DNA of 64,000 bases from Novosphingobium pokkalii (lineage in GTDB: Bacteria; Pseudomonadota; Alphaproteobacteria; Sphingomonadales; Sphingomonadaceae). The stretch spans positions 1 to 64,000 of the forward strand of contig NZ_BMZP01000003.1 in NCBI RefSeq assembly GCF_014652855.1. Reading direction: 5' to 3'. This document shows positions 56,079 through 64,000 of this stretch, piece by piece. How positions within the stretch are numbered: the stretch's first letter is position 1; every line of letters begins with the position of its first letter. The notes under the pieces were generated by a model. It made no database searches. It was given only the letters and a program-made list of their open reading frames with translations, and was not told where the DNA came from. The position numbers and the translations under genes are program-made.

Positions 56079-57275
56079 TCAGGCTTCCAGCGCGGCGACG
56101 CCGGGCAGTTCCTTGCCTTCCATCCATTCGAGGAAAGCGCCGCCAGCGGTTGAGATATAAGAGAAATCCCCCGCCACGCCGGCATGGTTGAGCGCGGCGA
56201 CGGTATCCCCGCCCCCGGCCACCGAAACCAGCGAGCCTTCCTTGGTCAGCGCGGCTGCTGTCTTCGCCAATGCAACCGTGGCAGCATCGAACGGCGCCAT
56301 TTCAAACGCGCCCATCGGCCCGTTCCACACCAGGGTGCGGCAGGTCTTGAGCACGTCGCCGAGCGCTTCGACAGCGGCAGGGCCGACATCGAGAATCATC
56401 TCGTCCGCGCCCACTTCATGCACGTTGGCGGTGCGCAAGCTGGCCGGGTTCGCGGCGAATTCCTTGGACAGCACGACATCGTAAGGCAGGTGCACGGTGC
56501 AGCCGGCCTTGTCGGCGTTGTCGAGGATTTCCTCGGCGGTGCCGGTCAGGTCATGCTCGCACAGCGACTTGCCCACGTCCACGCCGCGCGCGGCGAGGAA
56601 GGTGTTGGCCATGCCGCCGCCGATGATCAGGTGATCGACCTTGCTGACCAGGTGCTTGAGCACATCGAGCTTGGTCGAGACCTTGGCTCCGCCGACCACG
56701 GCGGCGACCGGCTTCACCGGATTGCCCAGCGCCTTTTCCAGCGCTTCGAGTTCGGCCTGCATCGCGCGGCCGGCATAGGCGGGCAGCACCTTGGCAAGGC
56801 CCTCGGTGGAGGCATGGGCGCGGTGCGCGGCCGAGAACGCATCGTTGACATAGGCCTGGCCCAGCTTGGCCATGGCAGCAACGAGGTCAGGATCGTTCTT
56901 TTCCTCGCCCTTGTGGAAGCGGGTGTTTTCCAGAACGGCGATGGTGCCATCGGCCAGCGCCGCCACGGCGGCTTCCGCTTCGGCGCCGGCGCAATCGTCG
57001 ATGAACGTCACCGGGCGGCCCAGCACATGGCTGAGCGCGGGGACGACCTGGCGGAGCGAATTGGCCTCGCTACGCTCGCCCTTGGGACGGCCGAAGTGGG
57101 CCAGCACCAGAACCTTGGCGCCCTTGTCGGCCAGTTCGGTCAGCGTCGGCACCGCCGCGCGCAGGCGGGTGTCGTCGGTGACCTGGCCGTCGGCCATCGG
57201 CACGTTGAGATCTTCGCGAACCAGCACGGCCTTGCCGGCAACATCGCCCAGATCATCGAGAGTCTTGAAAGTCAT
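56079..57275 (-). CDS. pgk: Phosphoglycerate kinase
   Basis: This 398-residue glycolytic kinase makes ATP from 1,3-bisphosphoglycerate. The N-terminal [12 protein letters not shown] loop, the hinge and the nucleotide-binding C domain with [18 protein letters not shown] are complete. It starts 93 bp after gap, with a strong hairpin between, so expression may be tuned separately from gap. The length matches the family. Confidence 0.97.
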   Translation of the reverse strand: MTFKTLDDLGDVAGKAVLVREDLNVPMADGQVTDDTRLRAAVPTLTELADKGAKVLVLAHFGRPKGERSEANSLRQVVPALSHVLGRPVTFIDDCAGAEAEAAVAALADGTIAVLENTRFHKGEEKNDPDLVAAMAKLGQAYVNDAFSAAHRAHASTEGLAKVLPAYAGRAMQAELEALEKALGNPVKPVAAVVGGAKVSTKLDVLKHLVSKVDHLIIGGGMANTFLAARGVDVGKSLCEHDLTGTAEEILDNADKAGCTVHLPYDVVLSKEFAANPASLRTANVHEVGADEMILDVGPAAVEALGDVLKTCRTLVWNGPMGAFEMAPFDAATVALAKTAAALTKEGSLVSVAGGGDTVAALNHAGVAGDFSYISTAGGAFLEWMEGKELPGVAALEA

Positions 57276-57301
57276 TGCTCTATCTCCTTGGCATACAAGG
57301 A

Positions 57302-57355
57302 AAAGGCCCGGCGCCCGCCTCTGCCGCAAGGGCAGACGCGCGGGCACCGGGCCTT
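57302..57355 (-). terminator. Long hairpin between gap and pgk
   Basis: On the minus strand GAAGGCCCGG...CCGGGCCTTTTCC brackets an inner GC stem with a TTGC tetraloop (CTGCCC/GGCAG). The trailing T's suggest a terminator or attenuator for the gap transcript. It may also mark processing between gap and pgk. Confidence 0.65.
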
Positions 57356-57368
57356 CGCATTCAGGCGA

Positions 57369-58376
57369 TCAGATCAGCTTGCCCATCGCGCCGGCGGTAT
57401 CGACCATGCGGTTGGAGAAGCCCCATTCGTTGTCGTACCACGACAGCACGCGCACCAGCTTGCCATCGATCACGGCCGTTTCCAGGCTGTCGACCGTCGA
57501 CGAGTGGGCATCGTGGTTGTAGTCGATCGAGACCAGCGGCTCTTCGCTGTAGGCCAGCACGCCCTTGAGCGGGCCTTCGGCCGCAGCCTTGAGCAGCGCG
57601 TTGACCTCTTCCTTGGTCGTGTCGCGCTTGGGCTGGAAGGTCAGGTCCACCACCGAGACGTTCGGGGTCGGCACGCGGATGGCCGAACCGTCGAGCTTGC
57701 CCTTCAGTTCGGGCAGCACTTCACCCACGGCGCGGGCGGCACCGGTGGTGGTGGGGATCATGCTCATCGCCGCGGCGCGCGAACGGCGCGGGTCGGAGTG
57801 GATCTGGTCGAGGATCTTCTGGTCGTTGGTGTAGCTGTGCACCGTGGTCATCAGGCCACGTTCGATACCGATGGCATCGTTCAGCACCTTGGCGAAAGGC
57901 GCCAGGCAGTTGGTGGTGCACGAAGCGTTCGACACGATCACGTGATCGGCGGTCAGCTTGTCGTGGTTCACGCCGAACACGACGGTGAGATCGACGTTCT
58001 TGGCCGGGGCCGAGATCAGCACCTTCTTGGCGCCGGCTTCGATGTGCTTCATGCCGCCTTCGCGGTCGGTGAAGAAGCCGGTGCATTCCAGCGCGATGTC
58101 GATGCCGAGTTCGCCGTGCGGCAGCTTGGCCGGATCGCGCTCGGCGGTCACCTTGATGCGCTTGCCGTCGATGATCAGGTCGTTGCCGTCCACTTCCACG
58201 GTGCCGGGATAGGCGCCGTGCACGCTGTCACGCTTGAACAGCAGGGCATTGGCCTTGGCGCTGGCGAGGTCGTTGATGGCGACCAGTTCCAGGCCGCAGT
58301 CGGGCCGTTCGAGAATGGCCCGCGCCACATTGCGGCCGATACGCCCGAAACCGTTGATTGCAACCTTGGTCGCCAT
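57369..58376 (-). CDS. gap: Glyceraldehyde-3-phosphate dehydrogenase
   Basis: This 335-residue NAD-linked GAPDH has the NAD motif [15 protein letters not shown]36 in NDLAS favouring NAD, and the catalytic cysteine C153 in [12 protein letters not shown]. The partner histidine lies in the [11 protein letters not shown] region. It is between tkt (54 bp) and pgk (93 bp), all on one strand. The length is normal. Confidence 0.97.
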   Translation of the reverse strand: MATKVAINGFGRIGRNVARAILERPDCGLELVAINDLASAKANALLFKRDSVHGAYPGTVEVDGNDLIIDGKRIKVTAERDPAKLPHGELGIDIALECTGFFTDREGGMKHIEAGAKKVLISAPAKNVDLTVVFGVNHDKLTADHVIVSNASCTTNCLAPFAKVLNDAIGIERGLMTTVHSYTNDQKILDQIHSDPRRSRAAAMSMIPTTTGAARAVGEVLPELKGKLDGSAIRVPTPNVSVVDLTFQPKRDTTKEEVNALLKAAAEGPLKGVLAYSEEPLVSIDYNHDAHSSTVDSLETAVIDGKLVRVLSWYDNEWGFSNRMVDTAGAMGKLI

Positions 58377-58430
58377 GGTCTTTCTCCTTGGAAATGAAGA
58401 GACTGGATGGATGAAACGAACGGTCCGGGT

Positions 58431-60398
58431 TCAACCCAGGCGTTCGAGAACTTGCGGCACGATCTTTTCGGCGGTGAGACCGAAGTGATCGTAGAGCACC
58501 GACGCCGGGGCGGACGCGCCGAAAGTGTCGATGCCGATGGTCAGGCCATCGCCGACATGCTTCTGCCAGCCGAACGTGGTGCCGGCCTCGATCGAGACCT
58601 TGAGCGCGTCGGCCGGAATGACATCCGCCTTGTAGGCAGCGTCCTGCGCTTCGAACAGTTCCCAGCTCGGCATGGACACGACGTCTGCGCCAATGCCCTG
58701 CTCTTCCAGCGCCTTGGCCACGTCAACCGCGATCGCCACTTCCGAACCCGTGGCCAGCAGCACGACCTTGCGCGCGGCGGTGGCCGAGACCAGGCGATAG
58801 GCGCCCCGCGCGCTGAGCATCGCGCCATCGTGGCGCAGTTGCGGCAGGTTCTGGCGGGTGAGCGCCAGGACCGACGGGGTGTGCGGCGAAGACAGCGCCA
58901 AGTTCCAGCATTCGGCGGTTTCCACCGCGTCGGCCGGACGGAACACCTGCAAGTTCGGGATCATGCGCAGGCTCATCACCGTTTCGATCGGCTGGTGGGT
59001 GGGGCCATCCTCGCCCAGGCCGATGGAATCGTGCGTGAGCACATAGATCACGCGGGTGTGTTGCAGCGCCGAGAGGCGGATCGCGTTGCGGCAATAGTCG
59101 GCAAAGACCAGGAACGTGCCGCCGTAGGGGATGATACCGCCATGCAGCGCCATGCCGTTCATCGCTGCCGACATGCCGAATTCGCGGATGCCGTAATAGA
59201 CATAGCGGCCGGCATAGTCGGCCGGGCCAAACGGCGTGGTGGCCTTGGTCTTGGTGTTGTTGGAGCCGGTGAGATCGGCCGAGCCGCCAACCATTTCCGG
59301 CACCAGCGGGGTGAGCACTTCCAGCGCCAATTCCGACGCCTTGCGCGAGGCGATGTTCTGGGTCTTGCCCAGCCATTCGCCAAAGGCCTGGCCCGCTTCC
59401 TCGCCCGAAGGCAGCTCGCCCGCCATGCGGCGCATCAGTTCGCCGCCCTGCGGATTGGCGGCCAGGCGCGCTTCCCATTCGGCGCGCAGATCGCGGCCAG
59501 CGTCGCCCGTGGCGCGCCAATTGGCGAGGATGTCCTCAGGAATCTCGAACGGCGCGGCCGTCCAGCCAAGGTATTCGCGCGCGGCGGCGATCTCGTCCTT
59601 GCCCAGCGGCGAACCGTGGACGTTGTGGCCGCCCTGCTTGTTGGGCGCGCCCTTGCCGATCACGGTGCGGCACGAGATCAGCGAGGGGCGTTCATCGGCC
59701 ATCGCGGCGGCAATCGCCCGCTCGATATCGGCGAAATCGTGGCCGTCGCAATCTTCGGTGTGCCAGCCGCTGGCGCGATAGCGGGCCAGCACGTCTTCGC
59801 TGGTCGACAGCGAGGTATCGCCATCGATGGTGATCTTGTTGTTGTCCCACAGCACGATCATGCGGCCCAGGCCCAGCGTGCCGGCCAGGCCCACGGCTTC
59901 GTGGTTGATGCCTTCCATCAGGCAGCCATCGCCCGCGATCACCCAAGTGCGGTGATCGACCAGGTCATCGCCGAACTGCGCGTTGAGGTGGCGTTCGGCC
60001 ATGGCCATGCCGACGGCCATGGCAAAGCCCTGGCCCAGCGGGCCGGTGGTGCATTCCACGCCCGGCAGCAGGAAGTTTTCCGGGTGGCCGGCGCAAGGGC
60101 TGCCAAGCTGACGGAAATTGCGGATGTCGTCCATCGTCGGCTGCTGATAGCCCGACAGGTGGAGCAGCGCATAGAGCAGCATCGAACCGTGGCCCGCCGA
60201 AAGCACGAAGCGATCGCGATCGGGCCACTTGGGCGCGGCCGGATCGAACTTCAGAAAGCGCGACCACAGCACCGTGGCAACATCGGCCATGCCCATCGGC
60301 ATGCCAGGGTGGCCGGATTCCGCTGCCTGGACCGCGTCCATCGCCAGCGCACGGATCGCGTTGGCCATGGGCGCCAGCGCGGTCGGATCGCTTGTCAT
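58431..60398 (-). CDS. tkt: Transketolase
   Basis: This 655-residue thiamine-diphosphate enzyme moves two-carbon units in the pentose phosphate and Calvin-type pathways. The N-terminal NAIRALAMDAVQAAESGHPGMP, the ThDP motif GDGCLMEGINHEAVGLAGTLGLGRMIVLWDNN and the C-terminal DSIGLGEDGPTHQP are all present. Start 60398 (MTSDPT) is preferred to 60563. It opens the tkt-gap-pgk-fba series, so carbon flow from triose phosphates to pentoses is co-regulated. Confidence 0.96.
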   Translation of the reverse strand: MTSDPTALAPMANAIRALAMDAVQAAESGHPGMPMGMADVATVLWSRFLKFDPAAPKWPDRDRFVLSAGHGSMLLYALLHLSGYQQPTMDDIRNFRQLGSPCAGHPENFLLPGVECTTGPLGQGFAMAVGMAMAERHLNAQFGDDLVDHRTWVIAGDGCLMEGINHEAVGLAGTLGLGRMIVLWDNNKITIDGDTSLSTSEDVLARYRASGWHTEDCDGHDFADIERAIAAAMADERPSLISCRTVIGKGAPNKQGGHNVHGSPLGKDEIAAAREYLGWTAAPFEIPEDILANWRATGDAGRDLRAEWEARLAANPQGGELMRRMAGELPSGEEAGQAFGEWLGKTQNIASRKASELALEVLTPLVPEMVGGSADLTGSNNTKTKATTPFGPADYAGRYVYYGIREFGMSAAMNGMALHGGIIPYGGTFLVFADYCRNAIRLSALQHTRVIYVLTHDSIGLGEDGPTHQPIETVMSLRMIPNLQVFRPADAVETAECWNLALSSPHTPSVLALTRQNLPQLRHDGAMLSARGAYRLVSATAARKVVLLATGSEVAIAVDVAKALEEQGIGADVVSMPSWELFEAQDAAYKADVIPADALKVSIEAGTTFGWQKHVGDGLTIGIDTFGASAPASVLYDHFGLTAEKIVPQVLERLG

Positions 60399-60634
60399 CT
60401 TCGGGTTGGTGTCCTTACTCGCGCGCCCGGCTTGCGGTCGCGTCTGATTCGGGGAAATCGCGGCCTCTTTGGTTCCCCGGCATGCCAGCGTCAAGCGCGG
60501 CGTCGGCCGCTTTCCGTGAACACGAATGCGCCGGGCGGCAGGTCGTGGATTTTGACAGCGCAATCGGCGCGCGTCGCGGCAATCTATACACAGGGGAACT
60601 TGCAGGCCACGGCCAGTGTGATACCGCAGGAATC

Positions 60635-60937
60635 ATGGCAATCATCGAAGGCAATTCGGCAGACCAGACGGCAACCGGCGGAACAGCAACCGGCGGCATC
60701 TTGCCAGAGGGCACCGGCGATCTCTTTTCGGCCATCGAACGGGTCGAACTGGCGCTGGCCCGGCTGGAAGACGTGGTCGCCCGCCGCCAGGCCGAGGAAC
60801 AGGCCGCCGCCGCCGGGCAGGAGCGCGCCACGCTGGCCGAACTCAGCGAGTTGAAATCGCGCCATCGCAAGCTGCGCGAGCGGGTGAGCGAGGAATTGCA
60901 GCAGCTCGACCTGCTGCTGTCGAGCCTGCCGCAGTAA
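60635..60937 (+). CDS. Coiled-coil protein upstream of zapA
   Basis: This is a 100-residue protein with an Asn/Thr/Gly-rich start and a long charged coiled coil (about residues 28-97: RVELALARLEDVVARRQ... and KLRERVSEELQQLDLLLSSL). AGGA five bases before the ATG at 60635 supports it. The following gene is zapA, 39 bp away, so a cell-division-related helper role is suggested by position only. Confidence 0.7.
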   Translation: MAIIEGNSADQTATGGTATGGILPEGTGDLFSAIERVELALARLEDVVARRQAEEQAAAAGQERATLAELSELKSRHRKLRERVSEELQQLDLLLSSLPQ

Positions 60938-60976
60938 CGCCGCTGCGATCGATCAGGCGCCAGGGGGACAACGAGC

Positions 60977-61339
60977 ATGCAGATGACGAACGTGACTCTG
61001 GCCATCGGCGGACGGTCCCTGACCATTTCCGTGGCCGCCGGAGAGGAAGCCCACGCCGAAATGCTGGGCCGCATGATCGACGATCGCGTGCGTCGCCTGG
61101 GCAACATCGCCACCCAGGGCGAAGCGCGCATGCTGCTGTTTGCCGCGCTGATGCTGGCCGACGAATTGCACGAGGTGCACAGCCGCCCGGCCCCGGCGCC
61201 CACACCGCCGCCGCCTGCCCCCGAGCCGGCCAGCCTGCCGCCGGAACTCGTTGCGCGGGTGGGCAAGCTGGCCGAGCGGGTGGAAAACCTCGCGCAAAAA
61301 CTTGCCCTGCCCCTTGAGCCGGATGCCACGAGCGCCTAA
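60977..61339 (+). CDS. zapA: Cell division protein ZapA
   Basis: This 120-residue FtsZ-ring regulator has the ZapA domain VTLAIGGRSLTISVAAGEEAHAEMLGRMIDD, then the helix RMLLFAALMLADELHE. A Pro-rich stretch (SRPAPAPTPPPPAPEPAS) separates this from a C-terminal helix (ELVARVGKLAERVENLAQKL). The length is typical. The 6S RNA and fthC follow, the conserved zapA-ssrS-ygfA order. Confidence 0.9.
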   Translation: MQMTNVTLAIGGRSLTISVAAGEEAHAEMLGRMIDDRVRRLGNIATQGEARMLLFAALMLADELHEVHSRPAPAPTPPPPAPEPASLPPELVARVGKLAERVENLAQKLALPLEPDATSA

Positions 61340-61379
61340 ATTGCATGGCGACGGGTTCTGCCCGGCACGCGCCGCATGA

Positions 61380-61490
61380 AACATCCCTGAGGCTATAAGC
61401 AAATCCAAGGGGGCTGTCCCTACCTGGGCCCTGGCACAGGCACATGGTCCCCACCTGACGTTGAGGCGTCAGAGGATTTTCCCGGAGAAC
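61380..61490 (+). ncRNA. ssrS: 6S RNA (probable)
   Basis: This gap between zapA and fthC is the normal position of 6S RNA, which sequesters RNA polymerase in stationary phase. The closing arms ATCCCTGA (about 61384) and TCAGAGGAT (about 61470) pair with a bulge. CAAGGGGGCTGTCCCTACCTGG and GGTCCCCACCTGAC suit the internal bulge and 3' stem. Ends are approximate; a covariance-model match would settle them. Confidence 0.7.
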
Positions 61491-61495
61491 GACCC

Positions 61496-62116
61496 ATGGT
61501 GGGCCCGTCACCCCCATCTTCGGACGAGATCGATACCGCCGCCGTCGCGGCCAAGCAGGCGCTGCGCAAGGACTTGCGCGCTCGCCGTCGCGCCCATGTC
61601 GAGGCGCTCGATCCGCGCACCCGCGCCCTGCTGTTTCGCCGCCCACCCGCTCCGCTGCTGAATCTGATCCCGGCCGGCGCCACCGTGGCGCTCTACAATG
61701 CCAGTCCTTGGGAAGCGCCGACCGCCAGCTATGCCGGCTTCTTCCACGAAGCGGGCCATCCGGTCGCCCTGCCCTGGTTTGCCGGTCGCGACGCGCCGAT
61801 GCAGTTCCGCCTGTGGCAAGTGCCGCCGCTGGAAGAGGTGCTGGAGCCCGATCCCTGGGGCGTGCTGCAACCGGCGGCCGACGCGCCGGAGGCAACGCCG
61901 GCCGTGCTGTTCGTGCCGCTGGTGGGCTTTACCGCGCAGGGCCAGCGCCTGGGCCAAGGCGGCGGACATTATGACCGCTGGCTGGAAGCCCACCCCGATG
62001 CCGTACCGATCGGCATGGCCTGGGACGCCCAATGCGTGGATGCCCTGCCGGGCGAAGCACATGACCAACCCTTGCGCGCCGTGGTCACGCCCACGCGCCT
62101 TTACGGGCCATTCTGA
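61496..62116 (+). CDS. 5-formyltetrahydrofolate cyclo-ligase
   Basis: This 206-residue enzyme converts 5-formyl-THF to 5,10-methenyl-THF using ATP. The family motif FTAQGQRLGQGGGHYDRWLEAHP is present, and the N-terminal KQALRKDLRARRRAHVEAL helix fits. In many proteobacteria this gene (ygfA) follows 6S RNA, as here. The stop overlaps the DUF2842 start (TGATG). Confidence 0.94.
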   Translation: MVGPSPPSSDEIDTAAVAAKQALRKDLRARRRAHVEALDPRTRALLFRRPPAPLLNLIPAGATVALYNASPWEAPTASYAGFFHEAGHPVALPWFAGRDAPMQFRLWQVPPLEEVLEPDPWGVLQPAADAPEATPAVLFVPLVGFTAQGQRLGQGGGHYDRWLEAHPDAVPIGMAWDAQCVDALPGEAHDQPLRAVVTPTRLYGPF

Positions 62117-62355
62117 TGAGCGAGCGTCAGCCGCACTTCAACCCGCCACCACCGCCCACCTGGCGCAAGCCGGTGGGCGTCCTGGCGCTGATCACGGCGC
62201 TGGCGATCTATGGCGGCGTGGTGATGAGCCTGGGCGACTGGCTGGGCCGCCTGCCGGTGCTGGTGCAGGTGCCGGTCTATCTCGTGCTCGGCACAGTGTG
62301 GCTATTGCCGCTGCGCCGCTTCCTGATCTGGATGGAAACCGGCCGCTGGGGGTGA
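62116..62355 (+). CDS. DUF2842 membrane protein
   Basis: This 79-residue protein has a Pro-rich N-terminus (NPPPPPTWRKPVG) and two hydrophobic segments (VLALITALAIYGGVVMSL and VPVYLVLGTVWLLPLR). DUF2842 is restricted largely to alphaproteobacteria; the function is unknown. It is co-translated with the cyclo-ligase by one-base overlap and followed by a strong terminator. Confidence 0.88.
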   Translation: MSERQPHFNPPPPPTWRKPVGVLALITALAIYGGVVMSLGDWLGRLPVLVQVPVYLVLGTVWLLPLRRFLIWMETGRWG

Positions 62356-62387
62356 CGCGGCGTTTTTGGTTCTGCAAGGCCAGACGC

Positions 62388-62416
62388 AAAAAAGGCCTCC
62401 CGAAGGAGGCCTTTTT
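62388..62416 (+). terminator. Strong rho-independent terminator
   Basis: AAAAAGGCCTCC pairs with GGAGGCCTTTTT around a CGAA loop, with T's after. It ends the zapA/6S/fthC/DUF2842 region, close to the tRNA-Asp genes on the other strand. Confidence 0.92.
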
Positions 62417-62429
62417 GAAAACCACCAAG

Positions 62430-62506
62430 TGGCGCGAGTGACGGGGCTCGAACCCGCGACCTCCGGCGTGACAGGCCGGCACTCTAACCAACTGAGCTAC
62501 ACCCGC
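62430..62506 (-). tRNA. tRNA-Asp (anticodon GTC), copy 1
   Basis: 77-base tRNA on the minus strand with encoded CCA. Acceptor GCGGGTG pairs with CACTCGC with one wobble pair. The anticodon loop CTGTCAC gives GTC. It nearly matches the second copy 131 bp away. Confidence 0.95.
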
Positions 62507-62585
62507 GTACCCTTGGGGTTTGCGCCTCTAAGGCGCGGCCGATATGCTGTCAACTGCCAAAGTTTCGTTTCCGAGCCTGACGCGA

Positions 62586-62609
62586 AAATCCTGTTCGAGC
62601 AGGATTTTC
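62586..62609. terminator. Hairpin between the two tRNA-Asp genes
   Basis: AAAATCCTG and CAGGATTTT flank TTCGAG. It lies between the tRNA genes. Because both tRNA genes read right to left, it falls after the upstream one and could end its transcript. Confidence 0.7.
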
Positions 62610-62637
62610 AATCAACAACAATATCTTACCCAAGGGA

Positions 62638-62714
62638 TGGCGCGAGTGACGGGGCTCGAACCCGCGACCTCCGGCGTGACAGGCCGGCACTCTAACCGAC
62701 TGAGCTACACCCGC
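62638..62714 (-). tRNA. tRNA-Asp (anticodon GTC), copy 2
   Basis: Same 77-base cloverleaf and anticodon loop CTGTCAC as copy 1. One D-arm base differs (AACCGACTGAG here against AACCAACTGAG on the + strand). Tandem copies suggest a gene duplication. Confidence 0.95.
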
Positions 62715-62832
62715 GTTCCCCTTGGGGTGAGGCGCCTCTATGCCGGGCCGCGGCGGGTGTCAACAAAGGGTCATGCAGAATTTTCGCAGCAAGCTGTGGA
62801 AACTTGCACCATGTCCCCGGAACACGGGCGGC

Positions 62833-63795
62833 TCAAACCGCGACGGGCGCCGCCAGATGGCCCTGGGGATGATAGCCTTCCACCGCGAAATCCTCGATCG
62901 CATAATCAAAGATCGATTCGGGCCGGCGCGCGATCACCAGGCGTGGATCACCCGATGGCTCGCGCTGCAACTGCGCCTCGATCAGATCGGCGTGATTGAG
63001 ATAGAGATGGGTGTCTCCGCCCATCCACACCAGTTCGCCCGGCTCCAGATCGCATTGCTGGGCCAGCATGTGGACAAACAGCGCCGCGCCCCACAGGTTG
63101 AACGGCAGGCCCAGCACCACGTCGCAACTGCGCTGATAGAGCACGCAGGACAGGCGATTGCCGGCAACATGGAACTGGTAGGTCTTGTGGCACGGCGGCA
63201 GCGCCATGGCGTCCAGCTCCGCCACGTTCCAGCCTTCCACAATGTGGCGGCGGCTGCCGGGATTGCGGCGCAGGCCGTCGACCAGCTCGGCCACCTGATT
63301 CACCCCTTGCGCGCGGCGCCGATAGAGGTTGCCCCCTGCCCCGTCCTGGCCCGCCGGCTCATAGACCGGCCAATCGACCCATTGCTTGCCATAGACCGGG
63401 CCGAGATCGCCCCATTGCGCGGCAAAGGCCGCGTCCGCCACGATCCGCGCGGAAAAATCGGCGCGGCTGATCGCCTCGCCGGTTTCGCGGCGATAGCGAT
63501 CGAGCGGCCAGTCGGTCCAGATTTCCACGCCCTGCGCGCAGAGGCTGCGGATATTGGTATCGCCGGTCAGGAACCACAGGAACTCGCGCGTGGCGGTTTT
63601 CCAGTAGACCCGCTTGGTCGAAAGCAGCGGCACCCGGCCCTGCGACAAGTCAAAGCGCAATTGCGCGCCGAACACCGCACGGGTGCCGACGCCGGTGCGA
63701 TCCATGCGCTCGTCCCCCTGCGTCCAGATCTGGCGCATGAGATCGAGGTATTGCCATTCGGGGTGGTCGATGCGGGATTCGGTGGAGCGTGTCAT
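62833..63795 (-). CDS. thyA: Thymidylate synthase
   Basis: This 320-residue ThyA makes dTMP from dUMP with methylene-THF. The catalytic cysteine is C202 in LPPCHKTYQFHV. Folate and dUMP-binding segments include RTGVGTRAVFG, GDLGPVYGKQW and NLYLNHADLI-like HLYLNHADLIEAQL. At 320 residues it is longer than the 264-residue E. coli type because of an insert near 98-125. Start 63795 (MTRSTES) was chosen because the upstream extension crosses a terminator. No dihydrofolate reductase gene is adjacent. Confidence 0.96.
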   Translation of the reverse strand: MTRSTESRIDHPEWQYLDLMRQIWTQGDERMDRTGVGTRAVFGAQLRFDLSQGRVPLLSTKRVYWKTATREFLWFLTGDTNIRSLCAQGVEIWTDWPLDRYRRETGEAISRADFSARIVADAAFAAQWGDLGPVYGKQWVDWPVYEPAGQDGAGGNLYRRRAQGVNQVAELVDGLRRNPGSRRHIVEGWNVAELDAMALPPCHKTYQFHVAGNRLSCVLYQRSCDVVLGLPFNLWGAALFVHMLAQQCDLEPGELVWMGGDTHLYLNHADLIEAQLQREPSGDPRLVIARRPESIFDYAIEDFAVEGYHPQGHLAAPVAV

Positions 63796-63859
63796 GCCCA
63801 CAGCCTTAGGAGCGCAGGCGAGAATCTGGAAGAGTGGCACCGGGGCCGCACCGGAAACG

Positions 63860-63888
63860 AAAAAAGCCGACCCGAAGGCCGGCTTTTT
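63860..63888. terminator. Hairpin with A and T tracts between thyA and tRNA-Pro
   Basis: AAAAAGCCGACC and GGCCGGCTTTTT form a stem around a short loop, with one imperfect pair. It separates thyA from the upstream tRNA-Pro on the minus strand and probably terminates the tRNA transcript. Confidence 0.8.
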
Positions 63889-63916
63889 CATGCTCCTGCA
63901 ATGCAGGAAGAATAAG

Positions 63917-63993
63917 TGGTCGGGGAGAGAGGATTCGAACCTCCGGCCCCTGCCTCCCGAAGACAGTGCTCTACCAGGCTGAGCTACTCCCCG
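63917..63993 (-). tRNA. tRNA-Pro (anticodon CGG)
   Basis: 77-base tRNA with encoded CCA. Acceptor CGGGGAG pairs with CTCCCCG. The anticodon stem CTGTC/GGCAG encloses TTCGGGA, giving CGG. The T arm is GGTTCGAATCC. It lies at the right edge, with the 5' end complete. Confidence 0.95.
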
Positions 63994-64000
63994 ACCGGAG

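Noticed and set aside
56184..60854. Two long plus-strand frames (737 and 815 residues) opposite pgk, gap and tkt
   Set aside because: Both run antisense to glycolytic genes with complete motifs; their sequence is repetitive and basic.

Overview
This is a GC-rich chromosomal window from an alphaproteobacterium, most likely a sphingomonad of the Novosphingobium type. The clues are the TonB-dependent receptor, a PhaR-type polyhydroxyalkanoate repressor, a DUF2842 gene, CvpA-RadA linkage, the tkt-gap-pgk-fba cluster, and the zapA / 6S RNA / formyltetrahydrofolate cyclo-ligase order. The genus is inferred from gene content; no search was run. About 53 protein genes, four tRNAs and a probable 6S RNA are supported. 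Most long antisense frames are shadows produced by the high GC.

Layout. 0-2.4 kb: ahpC-ahpF peroxide defence. 2.9-8.2 kb: an emrA-emrB-nodT type tripartite drug exporter followed by a TetR-type repressor, with a candidate operator before the first gene. 8.2-13.6 kb: a cytochrome b561-YceI fusion, an AIM24-like protein, a TonB receptor and a small DUF2292 protein. 14.1-17.8 kb: ppk-ppx polyphosphate metabolism. 17.9-19.9 kb: the accessory-looking part, with an AbrB-type/Doc toxin-antitoxin pair, an AT-rich membrane-anchored orphan, and a tandem duplication carrying a broken 3' end of the neighbouring lysR gene. 20-22.2 kb: lysR divergent from a two-subunit 3-oxoacid CoA-transferase. 22.6-25.9 kb: two paralogous serralysin-like RTX metalloproteases. 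26-31.2 kb: an HI0933-type flavoprotein, the pyruvate dehydrogenase E2/thioesterase/E3 run and a universal stress protein. 31.3-39.8 kb: RNase R, a regulator/methyltransferase divergent pair, a DUF805 protein, an M28 peptidase, an unusual-type prolyl-tRNA synthetase and PhaR. 39.8-45 kb: a co-directional radA-cvpA-scaffold-MFS-alr run. 45-48.4 kb: a membrane-anchored LytTR regulator divergent from a membrane protein, then a ClC channel and tRNA-Leu. 48.6-55 kb: inositol monophosphatase, EF-P, an OPT transporter, an L,D-transpeptidase and ThiE. 55-60.4 kb: fructose-bisphosphate aldolase, pgk, gap and tkt. 60.6-64 kb: zapA, 6S RNA, fthC, DUF2842, two tRNA-Asp, thyA and tRNA-Pro.

The most striking non-coding structure is a set of dispersed intergenic repeats. 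One is a 78-bp near-perfect palindrome present twice with a single base difference. Another is a 102-bp two-hairpin element present twice that supplies stop codons to the flanking genes. GC-rich hairpin modules also recur between co-directional genes. The best candidate for something undescribed is the 17.9-19.9 kb patch, in particular the orphan at 18666-19262.
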